Shown here piece by piece: positions 42,901 to 52,246 of a stretch of DNA of 64,000 nucleotides. The notes below the pieces were generated by a model. The model had not been told where the DNA came from. It ran no database searches and saw only the letters and a list, made by a program, of their open reading frames with translations. The position numbers and the translations under genes are program-made. Source of the stretch: Anaerolineae bacterium (lineage in GTDB: Bacteria; Chloroflexota; Anaerolineae; Aggregatilineales; UBA2796); NCBI GenBank assembly GCA_019637555.1, contig JAHBVK010000025.1, positions 22,427 to 86,426 on the forward strand, written 5' to 3'. Numbering within the stretch: the first letter of the stretch is position 1; the number at the start of each line of letters is the position of its first letter.

Positions 42901-44394
42901 ATGTCCGACTTAGTTCGTAATTACATCGGTGGCGCGTGGGTAGAGGCGCAGTCCGGTGACACCTTCACGACCATCAACCCCGCCACCGAAGAAGTGATCG
43001 CCAACGTCGCCCGCAGCAGCGCTGCCGATGTCGATGCCGCCGTCAGCGCCGCCAAGCAAGCCTATAACAACTGGCGGCTGACCCCCGCGCCGCGTCGTGG
43101 CGAAATCCTGTACCGTGCCGCGCAGATCATGACCGAGCGCAAGGAAGCCCTCTCGCAGTTGATGACGCAGGAAATGGGCAAGGTCATCTCGGAAGCGCGC
43201 GGCGATGTGCAGGAAGCAATCGACATGGCGTATTTCATGGGCGGCGAAGGACGGCGGATGCATGGCTATACCGCACCCGTCGAACTGCCCAACAAATTCG
43301 GTATGGCGATCCGCGATTCCGTCGGCGTCGTCGGGCTGATCACCCCTTGGAACTTCCCCATCGCTGTGCCTAGCTGGAAGATGCTGCCCGCGTTGATCTG
43401 CGGCAACAGCGTGATCTGGAAGCCGAGCGAGGATACGCCCGCCGTGAGTGCCGCCTTTGTGCAGGTGTTCGTGGATGCGGGTTTACCTGCGGGCGTGCTC
43501 AATCTGGTCTTGGGCGCTGGCGATACGGGCGCGGCGCTAGTCAAGAATCCGCAGGTGCGCGTGATCTCGTTCACGGGCAGCACGGCGACGGGATTGGGCG
43601 TTTACGCGCAAGCCGCCGCGCTCGGTAAAAAGGTCAGTTTGGAGATGGGCGGCAAGAACGCGATCTTGGTGATGGATGACGCCAACCTCGAACTGGCGAC
43701 ACAGGCGATCACATGGAGCGCGTTCGGCACGACGGGGCAGCGCTGCACCGCCACCAGCCGCTTGATCGTGCAGAAGGGCATCAAGCCGCGCCTGACCGAA
43801 GCGTTGATCGAGAAGGGACGCGCGCTCAAGGTCGGTTACGGCTTGCAGGAAGAAGTGCAAGTTGGTCCGCTGGTCAATGCGAAGGCGCTGGATAAAGTGT
43901 CGAGCTACGCGCAGATCGGCGCACAGGAAGGCGCACGCGCTCTGATCGGCGGCGGACGCGACACGGATCAGCCACGCGGGTTCTTCTTCCAGCCGACGCT
44001 CTATGACTCTGTGACGCCGAACATGCGGATCGCACAGGAGGAGATTTTCGGTCCTGTCCTGTCGATCATCGAAGTTGCCTCGTTAGAAGAAGCGATTGAG
44101 GTCAACAACAACGTCGCCTACGGCTTATCCAGCAGCATCTTCACCGAGAACGTCAACGCCGCCTTCCGCGCGATCCGCGATCTGACGACGGGCATCGTGT
44201 ACATTAATCATGGCACGACGGGCGCGGAGATTCAGTTTCCCTTTGGCGGCACGCGCGGCACTGGCAACGGGATGCGCGAGGCAGGGCAAACCGCCCTCGA
44301 CAGCTTCAGCGAGTGGAAGTCGGTGTACGTCGATTACAGCGGACGCCTACAACGCGCACAGATCGATACGGATGCGATCTTGGGCGCGAATTAG
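42901..44394 (+). CDS. Aldehyde dehydrogenase (NAD(P)-dependent, semialdehyde type)
   Basis: 497 residues, family-typical. The order is TWNP-type [15 protein letters not shown], the cofactor region [15 protein letters not shown] with [37 protein letters not shown] with general base Glu248, and [14 protein letters not shown] with nucleophile Cys282; then [11 protein letters not shown] and [12 protein letters not shown] at the end. All catalytic residues are intact. The closest style is alpha-ketoglutarate-semialdehyde/2,5-dioxovalerate dehydrogenase, but substrate assignment from sequence alone is weak. The start ATG has AAGGAAG upstream. It has its own intergenic region and no operon partner. 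Confidence 0.94.
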   Translation: MSDLVRNYIGGAWVEAQSGDTFTTINPATEEVIANVARSSAADVDAAVSAAKQAYNNWRLTPAPRRGEILYRAAQIMTERKEALSQLMTQEMGKVISEARGDVQEAIDMAYFMGGEGRRMHGYTAPVELPNKFGMAIRDSVGVVGLITPWNFPIAVPSWKMLPALICGNSVIWKPSEDTPAVSAAFVQVFVDAGLPAGVLNLVLGAGDTGAALVKNPQVRVISFTGSTATGLGVYAQAAALGKKVSLEMGGKNAILVMDDANLELATQAITWSAFGTTGQRCTATSRLIVQKGIKPRLTEALIEKGRALKVGYGLQEEVQVGPLVNAKALDKVSSYAQIGAQEGARALIGGGRDTDQPRGFFFQPTLYDSVTPNMRIAQEEIFGPVLSIIEVASLEEAIEVNNNVAYGLSSSIFTENVNAAFRAIRDLTTGIVYINHGTTGAEIQFPFGGTRGTGNGMREAGQTALDSFSEWKSVYVDYSGRLQRAQIDTDAILGAN

Positions 44395-44400
44395 TAACAG

Positions 44401-45312
44401 CTACGTTTGTAGGCGTTGACTGGCAGTAAAGAAGTCACGGAGACGCTCCGTATGTGTCTCCATTTCTGCCGCTGCGCCGCCGCCCCGTCGTAAGATGCGG
44501 ATGCCGGGTGTTGCCAGAATCGCGCCAGCCGTAGGTATTGGTGGCGACTGCTCTATAACTTCAGAAGAATCGGGGACGGTGGGCGCAGATTGCGTTTGCT
44601 GTCCCTGAGTGTTTTGATTAGCAATTGCGGTTGACATCAGCGCGGCTTGTGCCGCCGCCTGTTCTGCTGCGCGTTTCGCCTTGCGCGCCTCGCCCCAACG
44701 ATGCCACATTTCCCTGTTGTATTCACCTCCTTGATATGGCGGTACATCATCGCGTCCTTCTGCTTGTGCGCGCTCCCACTCCTCTTTGAACCAATCTCGA
44801 TATTCCTGCGTCAGCGGATCGACGTAGGTGTTGAGTGGCACATTTTCGTAGTGGTAATAGGGCGGTTCCTCAGCCTCCATCGTGGCATCATCCTGATCCT
44901 GATCGCTGGGTTCAGGATCAGGGTGAACAGGGCTTGGTTCGATGATCTCCTGATCGGGGCGGATGGCGCGGAGATTGCCTTCCATGTGCTTGAGCGTCCA
45001 CCTGGTCAGTTGCAGCCATTCCTTGACGGACATGTCCATTTGTTTGCCGCCGCGCAGTTCGACCACGCCCGTTTCCATCGCTTCGAGTAAGGTGTTGGCG
45101 ATCCGTTCGGCGCGTGCGGGAGTTTCGGAGGTTTCGGTCTGTGCTTCGTGTTCGCTATCTTCGCGCAGTTCGCTAACGCTGGTTAATTCAGAGATCAGGG
45201 TGAGCAGGGCGATGCCAACGGGACGCGCTTTGAGTGCTTTCAAGGGGCTGGCGGGGCGTCCGCCGGGGTTGCCAGATTGTCCGGTTTTCCATGTGGTGGA
45301 GGATCGTGCCAT
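44401..45312 (-). CDS. DUF5681-domain protein (phage/mobile-type), orphan
   Basis: 303 residues from the ATG at 45312 with GGAG nine bases upstream. The N-terminus TWKTGQSGNPGGRPASPLKAL is the DUF5681 signature (FxxGxSGNPxGRP), a domain found with phage terminases and in phage-like genes. The middle is helical and acidic, with many Asp/Glu/Pro runs (EPSPVHPDPEPSDQDQDD). A tract with an A/Q-rich segment (RAAEQAAAQAAL) follows, then a disordered TQSAPTVPDSS stretch. No terminase, portal or integrase is nearby, so it is an isolated gene of mobile origin. It converges on the aldehyde dehydrogenase gene. Confidence 0.7.
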   Translation of the reverse strand: MARSSTTWKTGQSGNPGGRPASPLKALKARPVGIALLTLISELTSVSELREDSEHEAQTETSETPARAERIANTLLEAMETGVVELRGGKQMDMSVKEWLQLTRWTLKHMEGNLRAIRPDQEIIEPSPVHPDPEPSDQDQDDATMEAEEPPYYHYENVPLNTYVDPLTQEYRDWFKEEWERAQAEGRDDVPPYQGGEYNREMWHRWGEARKAKRAAEQAAAQAALMSTAIANQNTQGQQTQSAPTVPDSSEVIEQSPPIPTAGAILATPGIRILRRGGGAAAEMETHTERLRDFFTASQRLQT

Positions 45313-45330
45313 TGGGGGAGTCTCCATGTG

Positions 45331-45384
45331 CTAGGTGCTGAGTGCTGAGTAACGAGTGATGAGTGATGAGTGCTGAGTGATGAG
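45331..45384. repeat. R6 degenerate heptamer tandem repeat
   Basis: A run of about seven units of seven bases with the shape GTGCTGA / GTAACGA / GTGATGA, then the same style with GTGCCAG-type units further on. A similar run lies at 56291-56392 and short traces at 8950 and 51468. It is just upstream of the DUF5681 gene. It is not a CRISPR: units are 7 bases with no spacers. Confidence 0.8.
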
Positions 45385-46096
45385 GTAAGAAAGTACCGAA
45401 AGTGCCAGAGTGACGGAAGTTGGTTATGGTGTGGTGAGTCGGATGGTGGAGTTACAGCATAGTACAGATCGGGAGGGCTGAAAAGGGCGACGTTTGTCTC
45501 ACTTTTGAGCAGAGATAACTTTCATTTTTGCAATTTGAGCAGAGGAATCGATCCGTTGCGAAGGCATAGAGGGTAGGTTTGGTAGACCGGAGGTTGAAAC
45601 CTCCGGCTACAACACTGGGTAAACCCACTGAAGTGGGTTAGAACGCAGAATGGTCGCTCTTTTTAACCCACTTATGCACATTAACGAAATAATTCGGCAA
45701 ACCTGCCCTCACCCCCCAATCCCCCCTCCCGCAAGCGGTTAGAGGGGGAGTTTCTTTTAGCCCTTCTCCCGCTTGCGGGCTGAGGGGTTGGGGTGAGGGT
45801 CTAGTTATCTGGCTGGTATGCCGCACTATTTTAATGATCTGCATCAGTGGGTTTAAGGAGTTTTGTAGCGGGGGGTTTTTGAACCCTCCGCGTTGGTGCA
45901 TTGCGTTGCGACGGAGAGCAGATCAGCAGCGAACGAGACTTGTAGTCCCGCTGTTAGTCTTATCTTGATGTCTGAGGGTAGGTTTGGAAACCTACCCCTA
46001 CAGAAACGTTGATGTATGGAGATGCCGTGACGTAGGGGGTTCTAATCCACCTAATCGGGCGTTTGCCACCGTTCGGCACGATCTGTATTCCCACCC
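45385..46096. repeat. Intergenic stretch with nested repeat fragments (no gene)
   Basis: No coding region is credible here. An R3 middle part (CCGGAGGTTGAAACCTCCGG near 45588-45607, then AACCCACTGAAGTGGGTT) is followed by an insertion carrying two CCCTCACCCC-type hairpins with GCAAGCGG / CCGCTTGCGG centres (45707-45803). The R3 3' part (TAGCGGGGGGTTTTTGAACCC) then resumes near 45866. A 14-base direct repeat, GAGGGTAGGTTTGG (45569-45582 and 45974-45987), brackets the whole, and the second copy is the start of an R5 hairpin ending at 46002. A last degraded R5 trace is at 46034. Confidence 0.65.
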
Positions 46097-46125
46097 TTGA
46101 CCCGCCCCGCGCCTTCCGCTACAAT
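46097..46125 (+). promoter_or_regulatory. Strong sigma-70 promoter of the L10 leader-rplJL transcript
   Basis: -35 TTGACC (46097-46102), a 17-base spacer, and -10 TACAAT (46120-46125). Transcription is expected to begin near 46132, just before the L10 leader structure. Confidence 0.8.
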
Positions 46126-46133
46126 TCCGCCCG

Positions 46134-46194
46134 CACACCGCAGACAACAGGTGCATCGGCTAAAGATGCTTAATTCCCTGTCGAGGTGAGTGAG
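46134..46194 (+). ncRNA. Ribosomal protein L10 leader (autoregulatory mRNA structure)
   Basis: The stretch GCAGACAACAGGTGCATCGG ... AGATGCTTAATTCCCTGTCGAGG carries the conserved L10-leader features: AGACA.CAGG, a small inner stem GCATC/GATGC closed by GGCTAAA, then TTAATTCCCTG pairing back to CAGG, and the GTCGAGGTG tail. It lies between the promoter at 46097 and rplJ and binds L10(L12)4 in bacteria that use this control. When bound, it alters folding of the downstream attenuator at 46266. Confidence 0.85.
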
Positions 46195-46265
46195 AACAGT
46201 TCGCTTCTGATCAATTGATCGAATCGGACTCGCCTGAAAACGGCATGATCATGCTGAAATCAAGG

Positions 46266-46304
46266 GCGACCCTCAACTGCGTGCAGTGTCAGGGTCGCTT
46301 TTTT
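46266..46304 (+). terminator. Attenuator terminator before rplJ
   Basis: Perfect 8-bp stem GCGACCCT (46266-46273) / AGGGTCGC (46291-46298) followed by TTTTTTG. It lies 65 bases before the rplJ start and after the L10 leader, so it is the expected point of transcription attenuation when L10 is in excess. Confidence 0.85.
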
Positions 46305-46368
46305 GTTGCAAATTTGCCTTACTGGCGACCTGAACAATGTATTTTTCGTGGAAAGGAGGAAGTGTCGC

Positions 46369-46920
46369 TTGGCAATCTCAAAGGAAAAGAAGTCCGAAAT
46401 TCTGGACGGCTATCTGAAGATACTGGCTAACGCGAAGGGTTTCATCGTCACCGAATATCGTGGCTTCAGCATGAAGAACTTCAATGCTACCCGTGCTGAA
46501 CTACGCAAGATTGATGGTCGCTACGCGGTCACCAAGAACACGATCTTCAAGCGCGCGCTGGTGGAAACTGGCTTCGCCGCGCCGGATGATCTGTTCGCTG
46601 GACCAACCGCCGTCGCTATCGCGCTCGGTGATCTGAGCAGCGCCGCCAAGACTATTCTCGCCCGTGCTAAGGATGATGAGTTGCTCATCGTCAAGGGTGC
46701 GGTGATGGGAGATATCGTCTTTCGGGGCAAGGATCAGGTAGAAGTCCTGTCTACATTGCCGACGTTGGACGAAGCCCGCGCCTCGCTCATCGGCACGCTC
46801 ATCAGCCCCGCGCAAGGACTGGTCAGCCTGCTCAACCAGCCCGCGCAAGGCATCGCCCAGATTCTCAAGGCATACACCGACAAGCTGGAAGGTGGCGAGT
46901 CGTCCACCGATGCGGCGTAA
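46369..46920 (+). CDS. rplJ: 50S ribosomal protein L10
   Basis: 183 residues from the TTG at 46369, with AGGAGG nine bases upstream; the in-frame ATG at 46303 lies before the ribosome site and is not used. LAISKEKKSEILDGYLKIL, GFIVTEYRGFSMKNFN, LRKIDGRYAVTKNTIFKRAL, FAGPTAVAIALGDLSSAAK and GAVMGDIVF are all typical of L10, followed by the C-terminal helix that docks L7/L12 (LLNQPAQGIAQILKAYTDKL). It carries the L7/L12 stalk on the 50S subunit and is regulated by the upstream leader and attenuator. Confidence 0.97.
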   Translation: MAISKEKKSEILDGYLKILANAKGFIVTEYRGFSMKNFNATRAELRKIDGRYAVTKNTIFKRALVETGFAAPDDLFAGPTAVAIALGDLSSAAKTILARAKDDELLIVKGAVMGDIVFRGKDQVEVLSTLPTLDEARASLIGTLISPAQGLVSLLNQPAQGIAQILKAYTDKLEGGESSTDAA

Positions 46921-47007
46921 CGGTCTGCATCAGCAGCAATATCAATCGAAGAATAGTCATCACTACTACATACGCGAGAAACGCGAATACGAAAGGAAAC
47001 AATTCTC

Positions 47008-47400
47008 ATGGCAGACGTAAATGCTCTGATCGATCAACTGAGCGGCTTGACCGTACTGGAAATCGTAGAACTGACCAAGGCACTGGAAGACAAGTGGGGC
47101 GTTAAAGCCGCCGCCGCCATGCCGATGATGGCGATGCCCGCTGGTGGCGCTGCTGCCCCTGCTGCCGCCGCTGAACCCGTCGAAGAGCAGACCGAGTTCA
47201 ACGTCATCCTGAAGGATGCCGGTCCCAAGAAGATCGAAGTGATCAAGGTCGTGCGCGGCTTGACCAACCTCGGTCTGAAGGAAGCCAAGGACGCCGTTGA
47301 AGGCGCACCCAAGGAAATCCTGACCGCCGTGACCAAGGATGCCGCTGCTGACGCCAAGAAGAAGTTCGAGGAAGTCGGCGCCGTCGTCGAGATCAAGTAA
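47008..47400 (+). CDS. rplL: 50S ribosomal protein L7/L12
   Basis: 130 residues with AAAGGAAA upstream of the ATG. The N-terminal helical dimerisation domain has [24 protein letters not shown], an Ala/Pro/Met-rich hinge (about 35-55, [20 protein letters not shown]) and the C-terminal domain with [21 protein letters not shown] and [16 protein letters not shown]. It is the multimeric stalk protein that recruits translation GTPases. A strong terminator follows at 47427. Confidence 0.97.
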   Translation: MADVNALIDQLSGLTVLEIVELTKALEDKWGVKAAAAMPMMAMPAGGAAAPAAAAEPVEEQTEFNVILKDAGPKKIEVIKVVRGLTNLGLKEAKDAVEGAPKEILTAVTKDAAADAKKKFEEVGAVVEIK

Positions 47401-47426
47401 TCTCGCTGACCGCCTAGGCACAAACG

Positions 47427-47459
47427 AACCCGAAGTCGCTGTAGCGACTTCGGGTTTTT
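47427..47459 (+). terminator. rho-independent terminator after rplL
   Basis: A long stem with AACCCGAAGTCGC / GCGACTTCGGGTT arms and a four-base loop, followed by a TTTTTG tract. It ends the rplJL transcript. Confidence 0.92.
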
Positions 47460-47572
47460 GTTTGCATTTTGTATGATCCTGACACAGCAGGATCGACTTT
47501 GCTTATGCTACACTAACATTCATTCGTACCTAACGGGTTCACCCTAGCAACGGTAGTTCACAAAAAGCAACT

Positions 47573-47995
47573 ATGTCAAAACGTGCACTAATCATTGACG
47601 ACGATTCGGCAAACCAGTCTTTATGGCGTAACTTTCTGATAGAGAATGGGTATGAGGTGAATATCGCCCCTGATATTTCCACCGCGCAGCAGTATCTGAG
47701 CGATGACATTGCCCTATACTTGATCGATTACTATCTTCCCGATGGCTACGGCACGGATGTCGTCGCTGCCGCGCGGGAGAGTGCGCCGGGGTCGGTGGTG
47801 ATGATGGTGTCGATGGATGATGACGCCGATATCATCCGCGAGGCGATGCGTTTAGGCGGCAACGTCTACATGGTCAAGCCTTCAACGCCGACGCTGATGA
47901 CGGAAATCCTGAACGAGATCGAGGCGGGTACACTGCACTCTGGCATCCATCAATTGATTAATCGCTACGGACGCCGTACCTATACCGCGCAATAA
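47573..47995 (+). CDS. Stand-alone CheY-like response regulator receiver
   Basis: 140 residues, a single receiver domain with no output domain. ALIIDDDSANQ gives the acidic pocket, Asp52 in LYLIDYYLPDGYG is the phosphorylation site, the switch Ser is in VMMVSMD, and Lys102 is in YMVKPST. It precedes a large sensor kinase gene by 281 bases on the same strand, so it may receive phosphate from that kinase, alongside the Rcp1-like receiver after it. Such receivers act by protein-protein contact. Confidence 0.9.
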   Translation: MSKRALIIDDDSANQSLWRNFLIENGYEVNIAPDISTAQQYLSDDIALYLIDYYLPDGYGTDVVAAARESAPGSVVMMVSMDDDADIIREAMRLGGNVYMVKPSTPTLMTEILNEIEAGTLHSGIHQLINRYGRRTYTAQ

Positions 47996-48276
47996 GTGGC
48001 AGTGTCGTTCAAGTTAGTGATCGCTATCTCCAGCCTCACTTCGCAGCCATAGTCGCCGCAGCACCAGCACGCCGTGCGATCCTAAAGACAACCAGACACG
48101 CACCGGATTGAACCCGATAGGCAGCCATACTTGCGTATTGTGCTCAATCCCGTGCGCTGTGAACCCGCTAAAACGAGGTTGAGAGATGGATTAGCGCGTA
48201 AACTAGTACAATCCACAGCATCATTTCAACGTTAATTTAAGTTTAAAGTTGCTATCGCGCAGCGCGGAGCGATGCT

Positions 48277-51200
48277 ATGACGGCAAATGAGCTACTAAAC
48301 GTAGTCATTCAGATATTCTTCATCTTGCTGGGGATTGTCACCGTCGTTGATTTTCTACGCCATCGAGATGCCGGACGCCGCGATATTGCGCTGCTGTTTT
48401 CGCTCTTTGCCGCCTTATTCGTTATTCCCATCGCTGCTTACATTGTCGGACAGGGAACGATCATCTGGAGTCAGGTGCTGACGACCTGTGTGTTCAGCCT
48501 TGAACCCTACATCTTGCTGCGCCTGCTGCGGTACTTGCGCCCCGTCCCGAATGTGATCATGCGCAGCGCCCAGATCGGCTCTGTCGTGCTGATCGGTGTG
48601 ATCATACTGGTTAGTACCCGTATGGTGCTGCCTGCGGCGATAGTGCTGCTGATTGAAGGCTATTTCGTACTGCTCAATGCCTACGCGATGGTGCGCTTCG
48701 TACAGGGGGCAGCAACTACCTCAGGCGTGGTGCGGAAGCGATTGTTGTTTGCGGCTGCTGGCGCTGGACTGCTGGCACTGATCCTTGTGGCAGCGCTGCT
48801 GGGAACACTGATCCAGCCACTGCAACCCGTGATGGGGATCGTCACCCGTGCGCTGGCGCTCGGCTGCGCGTTAGCCTTCTACATCGCTTTTGCCACGCCG
48901 CGCTGGCTGCGTTTAGCATGGCAGCACAGCGAACTGACCAACTATTTGATGCGCAGTGGGAGTGCTCCCGCCGCCGAACGGCTAAACCTTGCCGAAATGA
49001 TGACCGAACTGAGTCAAGCCGCAGTTCGGGCGGTGGCGGGTATGGCAGCGGGTGTTGTGCAGCAAAGCACGACCGGATCACAGTGGCGGCTGAATCATGC
49101 TGTCGGGGAAGCGGGTTCGATCCCGCTTGATGGGGTGCAAATCCTTGATCGCGCATGGCAGGAGCGCAAACCGATGCTGCTGCGGCAGCGTCCTAAAAAT
49201 TCTGCCCACGACAGCATCAGCGAGGCAGAACAAAAACTACTGTCAACAGTAGGCGCAGAGAGCTTACTGGTGATCCCAATCGCCACACAGGATCAAGTTT
49301 GGGGACTGTTAGTAGTCTTCCAGAAGTACGGCTCTCTTTTTCCAGAGGACGATCTTAATCTGCTGACCATGCTGGCGGGGCAGAACGCTATCTTCTTAGA
49401 CAACAGCTTGCTAATCCAGCAGATGCGCGGGTACTCAGCGACTATCGAACAATCACTGCAACTGACGGAAGCGCTCTATGATGTCAGTCGCCAACTGCTG
49501 CAGGCAACGGATTACAGGCAAATCCTGCAAGCAGTCCTCGACTCGACTCGCGCCTACGGTACGGATGCGGTGGCATTGTTCTCGGTTGATCCTGATGACA
49601 GTGGCAAGCCGACCTATCTGACCAATATCGGACGTATTGGTATCGCGGAGGCAGCCGGATCGCCAATCGGGATGCGCTATCAGCTCACGGATATTCCAGT
49701 GTTCCGCTATCTACTGGAATCGCCAGAAGAAGTGATGTACGTCGAGGACACCTTAACGGACGAGCGCTATCAATTGACTCAAGAGGTGGTGCAGCGCGTC
49801 AAACTGCGGGCTATTGTGCAGATGCCGCTGTCTATCGACGGGCAGTGGATTGGCGTATTGAACATCAACTGGGCGACACCACACCACTTCAGCGGTGCTG
49901 AAACTCAGTTCTTCAACGCTTTATATCCACTGCTGACGACGGTAGTGGATAGAGAGCGCTTGCGCCTCTCGGAGCAGCAGGCGCATGATAAGCTGGCGGA
50001 ACGTGAAGCCCATTACCGCTTGCTGGCGGACAACATCAGCGACATGATCAGCAAGTCTACGATGGAAGGCACGATCACTTATGCCTCCCCAAGCAGTGCG
50101 GCGCTGCTTGGCTATTCACCGGACGAGATGATCGGGCAAACGCCAAGCTCACTGGCACATCCCGACGATTTAGTGATATTGAGCGCACCCGTCGCCGCAC
50201 CAAACCTGAACGGCGGCAGCGAACGGATTTACCGTGTGCGGCACCAAGACGGACATTTCGTGTGGGTGGAGACCGCCAGCCGTTTGATTGTGGATGAAGG
50301 CGGCAACCGTGAGGTGGTGTCTGTCACCCGTGACATCAGCAAGCGGATGCAGGCAGAGGCAGCACTGCGCGAAAGTGAGACAAAGTTCCGGCTGCTGATG
50401 GAATCTGCACCGGAAGCGATCATCATCTCAGATCAGCGGGGGCGGATCACGCTGCTGAACCTCGAAGCGGAGAGGATGTTCGGCTACAGCCGCGACGAGT
50501 TGATCGGGCAGAACATCGACTTGCTGGTACCGGAGTCGCTACGCCAAACTCACCGCCATCATCGAGAAGATTTCGTCAAGGCGCCGAGTTCGAGATCGAT
50601 GGGAGAGGGTAAACCACTACTCGCCAGTCGCAAAGATGGCAGTACGTTTCAACCGGAAATCTCGCTCAACCTGATCAACATGCAAGGTGAGTCGATGGTG
50701 ATCAGCATGATCGCCGACATCAGTGAGCGTAAACAAGCGGAAGAGGCTATTCGAAAGCTGAATGCCGAGTTGGGACAGCGGGCAAGCCAACTGGCAATTG
50801 CCAACCGCGAACTGGAAGCATTCAGTTATTCTGTGTCCCACGACTTGAGAGCGCCCTTACGGGCGTTGGACGGCTTTAGCCAAGCCATTGAGGAAGATTA
50901 CGGAGATCGGCTGGATGAGCAGGCGCTCAAATATCTGGGGCGGATCCGTTCCAGCAGCCAGCGCATGGGACAACTGATCGACGACTTGCTGGATTTGTCG
51001 CGTATTTCGCGCACAGAAATGCGGCTGCAACCCGTTGATCTGAGTGCGATGGCGGATAAGGTCGCTGCTGAACTGCGCGAGCAGTATCCGGCGCTGGAAG
51101 TCGAATTTAAGATTGAAGATGAGCTTTCCGTAACTGGCGATCCCAAACTGCTGCGGGTAATGATCACGAACCTGTTGAGTAATGCGTGGAAGTACAGCAG

Positions 51201-51465
51201 CAAACAAGCTCATCCGCGCGTGGAGTTCGGATCGACTGATTATCGGCAGCGCCGCGCCTACTATGTGCGCGATAATGGCGCTGGCTTTGATATGGCGTAT
51301 GCGGATAAACTGTTCGGCGTCTTTCAGCGCTTGCATACTAGTAACGAATTTCCGGGTACCGGCATCGGGCTGGCAACCGTACAGCGGATCGTCCACCGTC
51401 ACGGCGGCAGTATCTGGGCGGAAGGCGCTGTGGGAGAAGGGGCGACATTCTACTTTTCGATCTGA
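48277..51465 (+). CDS. Large multi-domain sensor histidine kinase (7TM, GAF x2, PAS x2, HisKA, HATPase)
   Basis: 1062 residues. An N-terminal membrane region with about seven helices (5-212) resembles a 7TM sensor. GAF-like domains lie at about 235-375 and 395-560. Two PAS domains follow (DMISKSTMEGTITYASPSSAALLG; AIIISDQRGRITLLNLEAERMFG), each with a PAC-type tail (VVSVTRDISKRMQAE; VISMIADISERKQAE). HisKA has SYSVSHDLRAPLRALDGFSQ with phospho-acceptor His855, and the ATPase has NLLSNAWKYSSK, VRDNGAGFDM, GVFQRLHT and GTGIGLATVQRI. The style matches bacteriophytochrome-like Cph1 kinases. The Rcp1-like receiver 60 bases downstream is its likely partner. The signals are unknown. Confidence 0.92.
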   Translation: MTANELLNVVIQIFFILLGIVTVVDFLRHRDAGRRDIALLFSLFAALFVIPIAAYIVGQGTIIWSQVLTTCVFSLEPYILLRLLRYLRPVPNVIMRSAQIGSVVLIGVIILVSTRMVLPAAIVLLIEGYFVLLNAYAMVRFVQGAATTSGVVRKRLLFAAAGAGLLALILVAALLGTLIQPLQPVMGIVTRALALGCALAFYIAFATPRWLRLAWQHSELTNYLMRSGSAPAAERLNLAEMMTELSQAAVRAVAGMAAGVVQQSTTGSQWRLNHAVGEAGSIPLDGVQILDRAWQERKPMLLRQRPKNSAHDSISEAEQKLLSTVGAESLLVIPIATQDQVWGLLVVFQKYGSLFPEDDLNLLTMLAGQNAIFLDNSLLIQQMRGYSATIEQSLQLTEALYDVSRQLLQATDYRQILQAVLDSTRAYGTDAVALFSVDPDDSGKPTYLTNIGRIGIAEAAGSPIGMRYQLTDIPVFRYLLESPEEVMYVEDTLTDERYQLTQEVVQRVKLRAIVQMPLSIDGQWIGVLNINWATPHHFSGAETQFFNALYPLLTTVVDRERLRLSEQQAHDKLAEREAHYRLLADNISDMISKSTMEGTITYASPSSAALLGYSPDEMIGQTPSSLAHPDDLVILSAPVAAPNLNGGSERIYRVRHQDGHFVWVETASRLIVDEGGNREVVSVTRDISKRMQAEAALRESETKFRLLMESAPEAIIISDQRGRITLLNLEAERMFGYSRDELIGQNIDLLVPESLRQTHRHHREDFVKAPSSRSMGEGKPLLASRKDGSTFQPEISLNLINMQGESMVISMIADISERKQAEEAIRKLNAELGQRASQLAIANRELEAFSYSVSHDLRAPLRALDGFSQAIEEDYGDRLDEQALKYLGRIRSSSQRMGQLIDDLLDLSRISRTEMRLQPVDLSAMADKVAAELREQYPALEVEFKIEDELSVTGDPKLLRVMITNLLSNAWKYSSKQAHPRVEFGSTDYRQRRAYYVRDNGAGFDMAYADKLFGVFQRLHTSNEFPGTGIGLATVQRIVHRHGGSIWAEGAVGEGATFYFSI

Positions 51466-51525
51466 AGTAGTGAGTAACGAGTGAAGCACTAGCTTTAGCA
51501 ACACTAGCAAATAGAGGGTGACAAG

Positions 51526-51969
51526 ATGGCACTAAAATCAGGTCCGATATTGCTCGTAGAGGACAATTCCGACGATGAGGAACTGACGCTGCGCGCCTTT
51601 AGGAAAAGTAATCTGACTAATGATGTGGTGGTGACACGGGACGGCGTCGAAGCGCTCGATTTTCTTTTCGGTACGGGTAGTCATGCTGGTCGCGATGCCA
51701 GCGACACACCGAGTCTGATCTTGCTGGACTTGAAACTGCCGAAACTGGACGGACTGCAAGTTCTGGAGCGCATCCGCACTAACGAGCACACCCGCTTACT
51801 GCCAGTGGTAATCTTGACCTCCTCGAAAGAGCAAGAGGATTTGATGCGGGGTTATTCGTTAGGCGCAAACAGCTACATCCGTAAGCCAGTTGATTTCAAC
51901 CAGTTCATTCAGGCGATCCAGCAGTTGGGTTTGTACTGGCTGGTGTTGAACGAACAGCCACCCCTGTAA
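51526..51969 (+). CDS. Rcp1-like single-domain response regulator
   Basis: 147 residues. ILLVEDNSDDEELTLRAFRKSNL is the Rcp1-type opening (longer than CheY), Asp68 in ILLDLKLPKLDG is the phosphorylation site, Thr98 is in VVILTSSKEQED, Lys120 is in SYIRKPVDFNQF, and the tail is LGLYWLVLNEQPPL. These match the cyanobacterial Rcp1 group, which partners phytochrome-like kinases. It lies 60 bases after the large kinase gene, in the same direction, so a cognate pair is likely. Confidence 0.93.
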   Translation: MALKSGPILLVEDNSDDEELTLRAFRKSNLTNDVVVTRDGVEALDFLFGTGSHAGRDASDTPSLILLDLKLPKLDGLQVLERIRTNEHTRLLPVVILTSSKEQEDLMRGYSLGANSYIRKPVDFNQFIQAIQQLGLYWLVLNEQPPL

Positions 51970-52015
51970 TCGCCGGATGTCGAATGAGGCAATTCGGTTT
52001 ATGTCCCGGCGCTAA

Positions 52016-52224
52016 AAGGCTTGTCCGGAGTTTTTGTGGTGCCGAGGGTAGACCGGAGGTTGAAAACCTCCGGCTACAACACCGGGTAAACCCACTGAAG
52101 TGGGTTAAGAACAGCAGATGACCTGTGGTGAACCTGGTGTAGCGAGTTTCTAGCGCTTGGCAGCGTGGGTTTTGAACTTCAAACGTAGGCGGCGAGCAGG
52201 AAATTAACGCCGGACAAGCTTTGA
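52016..52224. mobile_element. R3 multi-hairpin element, copy 1 (about 209 bp)
   Basis: The left end AAAGGCTTGTCCGGAGTTTT (52016-52035) and the right end AACGCCGGACAAGCTTTG (52206-52223) are imperfect inverted repeats. Inside are three stem-loops, two of them exact: CCGGAGGTT-GAA-AACCTCCGG (52053-52073) and AACCCACT-GA-AGTGGGTT (52089-52106), with further weaker ones to the right. The layout is the same as at 56736-56946. No coding frame is credible. It lies between the receiver and the convergent kinase gene. Confidence 0.85.
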
Positions 52225-52246
52225 AGTGGCAGACTCAGATTCCGAA

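Noticed and set aside
45331..45384. Possible CRISPR array
   Set aside because: The unit is seven bases long, directly adjacent with no spacers, and degenerate; no cas gene is in the window.
46303..46368. Earlier ATG start for L10
   Set aside because: The strong AGGAGG lies downstream of it, and L10 homologues begin near the TTG at 46369.
52053..52106. R3 hairpins read as a rho-independent terminator
   Set aside because: The stems are strong but followed by CTACAAC or AAGAAC and not a T-tract, and the same hairpins recur far from gene ends.
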